A stretch of 64,000 nucleotides of DNA from Amylibacter sp. IMCC11727 (lineage in GTDB: Bacteria > Pseudomonadota > Alphaproteobacteria > Rhodobacterales > Rhodobacteraceae): contig NZ_CP122960.1 in assembly GCF_029854195.1 (NCBI RefSeq), positions 2,362,001-2,426,000 of the forward strand, in the 5' to 3' direction. The notes under the pieces are model-generated. The model was not told where the DNA came from, searched no databases, and worked only from the letters and a program-made list of their open reading frames with translations. A program made the position numbers and the translations under genes. Below, in pieces: positions 60,169 through 64,000 of the stretch (its first letter is position 1; every line of letters starts with the position of its first letter).

Positions 60169-61223
60169 CACCCCGCTGTCCCCAGCACAGTTCCCGCCCG
60201 ATCAATCACCACAATATCCACCGCTACATCAGCCCCGCGCAACTGCGCTTCAACCTCTGCTTTGGCCATCACTGCAATCTCTTGCGCCAACTCATTCCCC
60301 GCAATCGTCACCGCCTCCAGCGCCGTATTTGCGCCCGAAACATCCGCCAACCCCAATCGCGCTGCAACGTCATTTAACGCCGCAAAATCCACTTGGCTGC
60401 GTGAAGAATGCAAATCCACAGCCCCCTGCGCCAGCTTTGTGATCTTTCCGATCCCGCCTCCAATGGTGATGCGCGGCACGGGATGCTTGCGCAGATATTT
60501 CAGCAATCCACCCGAAAAATCCCCCATATCCAGCATCGCATGATCGGGCAGTCCAAACATCTCCTGCACCACCCGCTCGCTGGTCGCGCCAGTACATCCC
60601 GCCACATGGTCCTGCCCGCCAGCCCGCGCCACATCCACACCCCGATGAATACTCGCAATCCACGCCGCACAGGAAAATGGCCGCACCACCCCCGTGGTCC
60701 CAAGGATCGAAAGCCCCCCCTTAATCCCAAGCCGAGGGTTCCAAGTTTTCAGCGCAATCTCCGCCCCACCGGGCACAGACACCGTAATCTCCACATCCGG
60801 CGCGCGGCCATAAACCGCCGCCATCTCTTCAACCACACCACACATCATCTCGCGCGGCACTGGATTGATCGCAGGCTCCCCAACCCCAATGGGCAACCCC
60901 GCTTTGGTGACGGTTCCAACCCCGTCCCCAGCCTTAAAAACAACGCCACCGCCGCTCGCCGTAACCCGCGCCACAATCAACGCCCCATGCGTTACATCAG
61001 GATCATCCCCCGCATCTTTGGTGATCCCCACTTCGGCCCACCCCTCACCCTGCTCTTGATGTGCCAAAGGAAACACAGGCGTCTCTCCACGGGGCAGCGT
61101 AATGCCCACCTCGCGCGGAAATCCGTCCCCCCACAGCGCCATCAACCCCGCCTTCACAGCGGCGGTCGCGCAAGCGCCTGTGGTCCAGCCACGGCGCAAA
61201 TCTCCTGTCGGTTTGCGTGCCAT
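60168..61223 (-). CDS. cbiD: cobalt-precorrin-5B C1-methyltransferase CbiD
   Basis: 351 residues. The CbiD opening DLRRGWTTGACATAAVKAGL is intact, followed by REVGITLPRGETPVFPL, GEPAINPVPREMM, LGIKGGLSILGTTGVVRPFS and MGDFSGGLLKYLRKHPVPRI. Methylates C1 of the macrocycle. CbiD is the form of the anaerobic route, here beside CobK and CobB-type genes. The open frame goes to 61820, but the ATG at 61223 starts the conserved part. Confidence 0.93.
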   Translation of the reverse strand: MARKPTGDLRRGWTTGACATAAVKAGLMALWGDGFPREVGITLPRGETPVFPLAHQEQGEGWAEVGITKDAGDDPDVTHGALIVARVTASGGGVVFKAGDGVGTVTKAGLPIGVGEPAINPVPREMMCGVVEEMAAVYGRAPDVEITVSVPGGAEIALKTWNPRLGIKGGLSILGTTGVVRPFSCAAWIASIHRGVDVARAGGQDHVAGCTGATSERVVQEMFGLPDHAMLDMGDFSGGLLKYLRKHPVPRITIGGGIGKITKLAQGAVDLHSSRSQVDFAALNDVAARLGLADVSGANTALEAVTIAGNELAQEIAVMAKAEVEAQLRGADVAVDIVVIDRAGTVLGTAG

Positions 61224-61428
61224 CCGCGCGACTATACCCCCCCACCTCATTTGCGCAATTCCCCATCGGCAAACCCACCTTCTTCTTTTAGCCAAAAATA
61301 TCCGCAGGGGTGAATGCACAGCAGAGGGGGCAACAGCCCCCCTTAATCCTCGACCACAGGCGCATTTCTTCGCAATAGTGTCGCAACCCACCTTGCGACC
61401 CCTACCCTGCACGGCGCATAACAGCCCC
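61224..61428. promoter_or_regulatory. divergent control region cbiD / cobA
   Basis: 205 bases between two corrin operons that start in opposite directions. GGGGGC (61326-61331) pairs with GCCCCC (61336-61341) around ACAA-like loop AACA, followed by CTTAAT on the plus strand. I looked for a cobalamin riboswitch (B12 box, AGYCMGxAGACCTGCC-like) and saw none. Confidence 0.4.
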
Positions 61429-62280
61429 ATGAATACGAATCCTCTTCCCTCTGGCGACTGGCCCACTTTGGAACAAGGCTGGGTCTGGCTCTGTGGCGCA
61501 GGTCCGGGTGATCCCGGTCTCTTGACCCTGCACGCTCTGAACGCACTGCGCCAAGCGGACGTAATCGTATATGATGCGCTTGTGGATAAACGTATCCTTG
61601 ACTGGGCAGGGCCACACACCACCCTCGAATACGCGGGCAAACGCGGCGGCAAACCCTCTGCCAAACAGCGCGACATTTCTCTGCGTCTGGTGGAACTTGC
61701 CAAACAAGGCAAACGCGTTCTGCGCCTCAAAGGTGGCGATCCCTTCGTGTTCGGTCGTGGCGGCGAAGAAGGCCAAACACTGGTGCAACACGGCATCCCC
61801 ATCCGCATTATTCCGGGCATTTCAGCAGGAATCGGCGGCCTCGCCTATGCGGGCATCCCCGTCACCCACCGCGACGTAAACCAATCCGTCACATTCGTCA
61901 CTGGCCACGATCAATCAGGCGAAACACCCTCGTCGCTCAATTGGAAAGCCATCTCAGACGGCTCCCAAGTGCTAGTGATCTACATGGGCATGAAGCACAT
62001 GGAACGCATCAGCGCAGAACTGCTGAACGCAGGCCGTGCCGCCGATGAACCTTGCGCTGTTGTCACGTCCGCCACCACACCTGATCAACAGGTGCTTGAA
62101 ACCACCCTTGGCAACATGGTTGCAGATATCGAAACCGCGGGCCTCACCCCGCCAGCCATCGTCTGCATCGGCAAATCCGTCCTCATGCGCCAAGCCCTCG
62201 ACTGGGCCGCAATGGCCAAAGGCCAAGCCCCGCGCAACACAGACCCTCTGGGACGAGGCCGCCCCGCAGAATCCGCTTAA
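61429..62280 (+). CDS. cobA: uroporphyrinogen-III C-methyltransferase
   Basis: 283 residues. SAM-binding start WLCGAGPGDPGLLTLHALNA, VIVYDALVDKRILDWAG, the family motif VLRLKGGDPFVFGRGGEEGQ, IPGISAGIGGLAYAGIPVTH and YMGMKHM. Puts methyls on C2 and C7 to give precorrin-2, the branch point to B12 and siroheme. The plus frame is open to 61102, but the conserved part and the length support the ATG at 61429. The stop TAA is followed at once by the cobB ATG. Confidence 0.95.
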   Translation: MNTNPLPSGDWPTLEQGWVWLCGAGPGDPGLLTLHALNALRQADVIVYDALVDKRILDWAGPHTTLEYAGKRGGKPSAKQRDISLRLVELAKQGKRVLRLKGGDPFVFGRGGEEGQTLVQHGIPIRIIPGISAGIGGLAYAGIPVTHRDVNQSVTFVTGHDQSGETPSSLNWKAISDGSQVLVIYMGMKHMERISAELLNAGRAADEPCAVVTSATTPDQQVLETTLGNMVADIETAGLTPPAIVCIGKSVLMRQALDWAAMAKGQAPRNTDPLGRGRPAESA

Positions 62281-63540
62281 ATGGCAGGTCTTATCCTCTC
62301 GGCTCCGGGGTCCGCCAGCGGCAAAACCACTCTTACCCTCGGCCTCCTGCGCGCCCTCAAAAATCGCGGCACGCCAATCCGCTCCGCCAAATCTGGCCCC
62401 GATTACATCGACCCGCGCTTCCACGCAGCAGCAAGCGGCGCTGAATGTCTCAACCTCGATGCTTGGGCGATGGATTCCGACACCATCCGCCACCTCGCCG
62501 CGGGCCCCGAACCGCTCTTGATCGAAGGCGCCATGGGCCTCTTCGACGGCGCGCCACCCCGTGGCAAAGGCGCGACAGCGGACCTCGCGCGCACGCTCAA
62601 TCTTCCCGTTGTCCTCATTCTCGACGTCAGCCATCAGGCCCAATCCGCCGCCGCCATTGCCCACGGGTTCGCAACTCTTGATCCCAGCATTAAAATTGCA
62701 GGCCTGATCCTGAACAAAGTCGGCTCTCCGCGCCACGACCGCATGGTGCGCACCGCGCTCGAACCGCTCGCCATCCCCATCCTTGGCTCCATCCTGCGCC
62801 AGCCAAACCTGCAAACACCCTCCCGTCACCTCGGCCTAATCCAAGCGTCAGAGCATCCAGACCTCAACGCCTTCCTAAACCAAGCCGCTGATATCGCAGA
62901 ACAAAACATCGACATCGACGCGCTCCTCGCACTCGCCACCGATCAAACCGCGCCAGCAAATCTAGCCACGATCCTCCCCCCACCCGCGCAGCGCATCTCC
63001 GTCGCGTCTGACACCGCCTTCGCCTTCGCCTACCCGCACTTGCTCCAAGGCTGGCATGCCATGGGCGCAGAAATCCAAACCTTCAGCCCATTGGCAGACC
63101 AAGCCCCTCCTGATTGCGACCTCGTCTTCCTCCCCGGCGGCTACCCCGAACTCCACGCAGGAAAACTCGCCAGTAATTCCACTTTCCTAAACGCTCTACG
63201 CTGCGCCCCCGCCGCCTACGGCGAATGCGGCGGCTACATGACATTGGGCGAAACCCTGATCGACGCGGATGGCACCGCACACAAAATGGCAGGCCTCCTG
63301 CCGCTCGAAACCAGCTTCGCCAAGCGCAAACTCCACCTCGGCTACCGCAACCTTACCCCTCAAGGGGGCCCCTGGAACACACCACTAAAGGCACACGAAT
63401 TCCACTACGCCACCACGCTCAAAGCAGACGGCAATCCCCTGTTCCAAGCCACAGATGCAGAAGCCACCGCCCTCCCCGACATGGGCCTGCAAAACGGCAA
63501 AATCACAGGTTCCTTTGCTCATGTGATAGCGCCTGCGTAA
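62281..63540 (+). CDS. cobB: cobyrinate / hydrogenobyrinate a,c-diamide synthase
   Basis: 419 residues. N-terminal P-loop SAPGSASGKTTLTLGLLRAL with the following SAKSGPDYIDPRFHAAASG, LIEGAMGLFDGAPP, and a C-terminal class I glutamine amidotransferase part with the Cys in AYGECGGYMTLGETL and late AHEFHYAT. Amidates the a and c side chains using glutamine and ATP. It starts directly after the cobA stop, so both are translated together. Confidence 0.94.
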   Translation: MAGLILSAPGSASGKTTLTLGLLRALKNRGTPIRSAKSGPDYIDPRFHAAASGAECLNLDAWAMDSDTIRHLAAGPEPLLIEGAMGLFDGAPPRGKGATADLARTLNLPVVLILDVSHQAQSAAAIAHGFATLDPSIKIAGLILNKVGSPRHDRMVRTALEPLAIPILGSILRQPNLQTPSRHLGLIQASEHPDLNAFLNQAADIAEQNIDIDALLALATDQTAPANLATILPPPAQRISVASDTAFAFAYPHLLQGWHAMGAEIQTFSPLADQAPPDCDLVFLPGGYPELHAGKLASNSTFLNALRCAPAAYGECGGYMTLGETLIDADGTAHKMAGLLPLETSFAKRKLHLGYRNLTPQGGPWNTPLKAHEFHYATTLKADGNPLFQATDAEATALPDMGLQNGKITGSFAHVIAPA

Positions 63541-63552
63541 AATACGAACAGG

Positions 63553-64000
63553 TTACTCGGCAGCTTCCTTTACCTTCTGCCGCGCCTCAAACTGTTCCCA
63601 GATGTGCATCCGCCCATTCTGCCGTGCATCTGCCAACCACAGCTTCCTGCGCACACCTTTGGGCTCCAGTTTATGATACACGCCGCCCGAAAATTTCGGC
63701 CAATCAATGGCGTTCCCCGTTTTCACCATTTCAGCCGAAATATCCCGACCATCTTCCAAATAACACAGCGCAACCGTGCGCCCATAGCGGTCTATCTCAG
63801 TGACTTCCGCGCGTATTTTTTGGCCTTTGCACATGTGAATCAAAGCCCATTTTGCCTTTTGCCCATAAGGATGGTTCAACTCGGGCGCATCGATCCCATA
63901 CAATCGGACCTGCGTTTTGTTAATAACAAGACTGTCCCCATCCGTAATCCGCGCATACCCTTCTAAAATCTGTGGTAGAACCAAAGGCGTTGCACTTTGT
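63553..64000 (-). CDS. thermonuclease-family (SNase) protein, N-terminus beyond the window
   Basis: The minus frame is open up to base 64000, so the start, possibly with a signal peptide, is outside. The visible ~148 residues hold the SNase fold: ARITDGDSLVINKTQVRLYG with IDAPEL (first Arg and Asp), RAEVTEIDRYGRTVALCYLE (Glu-x-Asp and second Arg) and MVKTGNAIDWPKFSGG. A TTG at 63984 is an in-window start candidate but would omit part of a leader. Degrades nucleic acids, probably outside the cytoplasm. It converges on cobB. Confidence 0.85.
   Translation of the reverse strand, partial: QSATPLVLPQILEGYARITDGDSLVINKTQVRLYGIDAPELNHPYGQKAKWALIHMCKGQKIRAEVTEIDRYGRTVALCYLEDGRDISAEMVKTGNAIDWPKFSGGVYHKLEPKGVRRKLWLADARQNGRMHIWEQFEARQKVKEAAE

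Noticed and set aside
61224..61428. Cobalamin riboswitch before cobA or cbiD
   Set aside because: No B12-box-like sequence or fitting stems were seen on either strand; only one short GC hairpin.

Overview
The window reads as chromosome of a marine alphaproteobacterium of the Rhodobacterales (Roseobacter group). The grounds are a complete gene transfer agent (GTA) cluster of the Rhodobacter capsulatus type next to mltG-fabF-acpP, a ferredoxin almost identical in plan to R. capsulatus FdVI, a SAM-II riboswitch before metZ, a GTTC-N7-GTTC LexA box of the alphaproteobacterial type, and moderately high G+C. I saw no tRNA, rRNA, IS element, prophage integrase or CRISPR array.

Layout. 1-5200: a partial FAD oxidoreductase with a cupin, a DMT exporter, an FG-GAP lipoprotein-like/periplasmic protein coupled to ferredoxin fdxE, an SOS-box-driven fragment of DnaE2, a peptidoglycan-binding protein and cysE. 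5283-19614 (minus): the whole GTA structural cluster from small terminase (g1) to the megatron protein (g15), including the short g3.5 and g10.1 genes, plus a small GTA-adjacent gene. 19954-22809 (minus): mltG, fabF, acpP. 23067-29531: aldehyde dehydrogenase, a phytanoyl-CoA dioxygenase-like protein, a YhhN membrane protein, a NuoE-NuoF fusion, an alkB-type hydroxylase broken by an in-frame TAG, and a small secreted protein. 29528-38695: xseA, purD, glmM-folP-(AAC(6')-like)-(Bcr/CflA efflux)-folB, a CAP protein and a SleB-type hydrolase. 38847-45851 (minus): a divergent PPDK-like protein and glyQ-DUF6446-glyS, where glyS carries a low-G+C in-frame segment. 46126-51942: an RTX protein, a bidirectional terminator, comD-comE (sulfopyruvate decarboxylase type), an array of four phased GACGCGT repeats, an AruI-like ThDP enzyme and trkH. 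51992-58826: folE2, metZ with its riboswitch, a sarcosine-oxidase-like enzyme, a zinc-finger protein, a Nu-class GST, a Hint-domain protein and a carboxylesterase. 58826-64000: an AlkA glycosylase fused into a cobalamin operon (cbiD-cobK) facing cobA-cobB, then a nuclease cut by the window edge.

How they work together. The GTA genes encode a self-contained head, portal, packaging motor, tail and baseplate, almost all with overlapping or nearly abutting starts, so they are translated as one late operon. folE2, folB and folP are three folate-biosynthesis steps; cobA, cbiD, cobK and cobB are four corrin steps; cysE and metZ are sulfur amino acid steps, metZ being under SAM control. 

The most notable items are (i) the SOS-promoter / DnaE2 C-terminal fragment at 3339-3758, (ii) a complete SAM-II long-loop switch with visible antiterminator and terminator at 54415-54538, (iii) the amber-interrupted alkB homologue at 28003-29043, (iv) the 42% G+C block inside glyS, (v) the 14-bp-phased GACGCGT array and a nearby palindrome before comD, and (vi) an aminoglycoside-acetyltransferase-like gene plus an efflux pump lodged between folB and folP. 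I did not find a wholly new multi-gene system; the candidates are local oddities listed in the findings.
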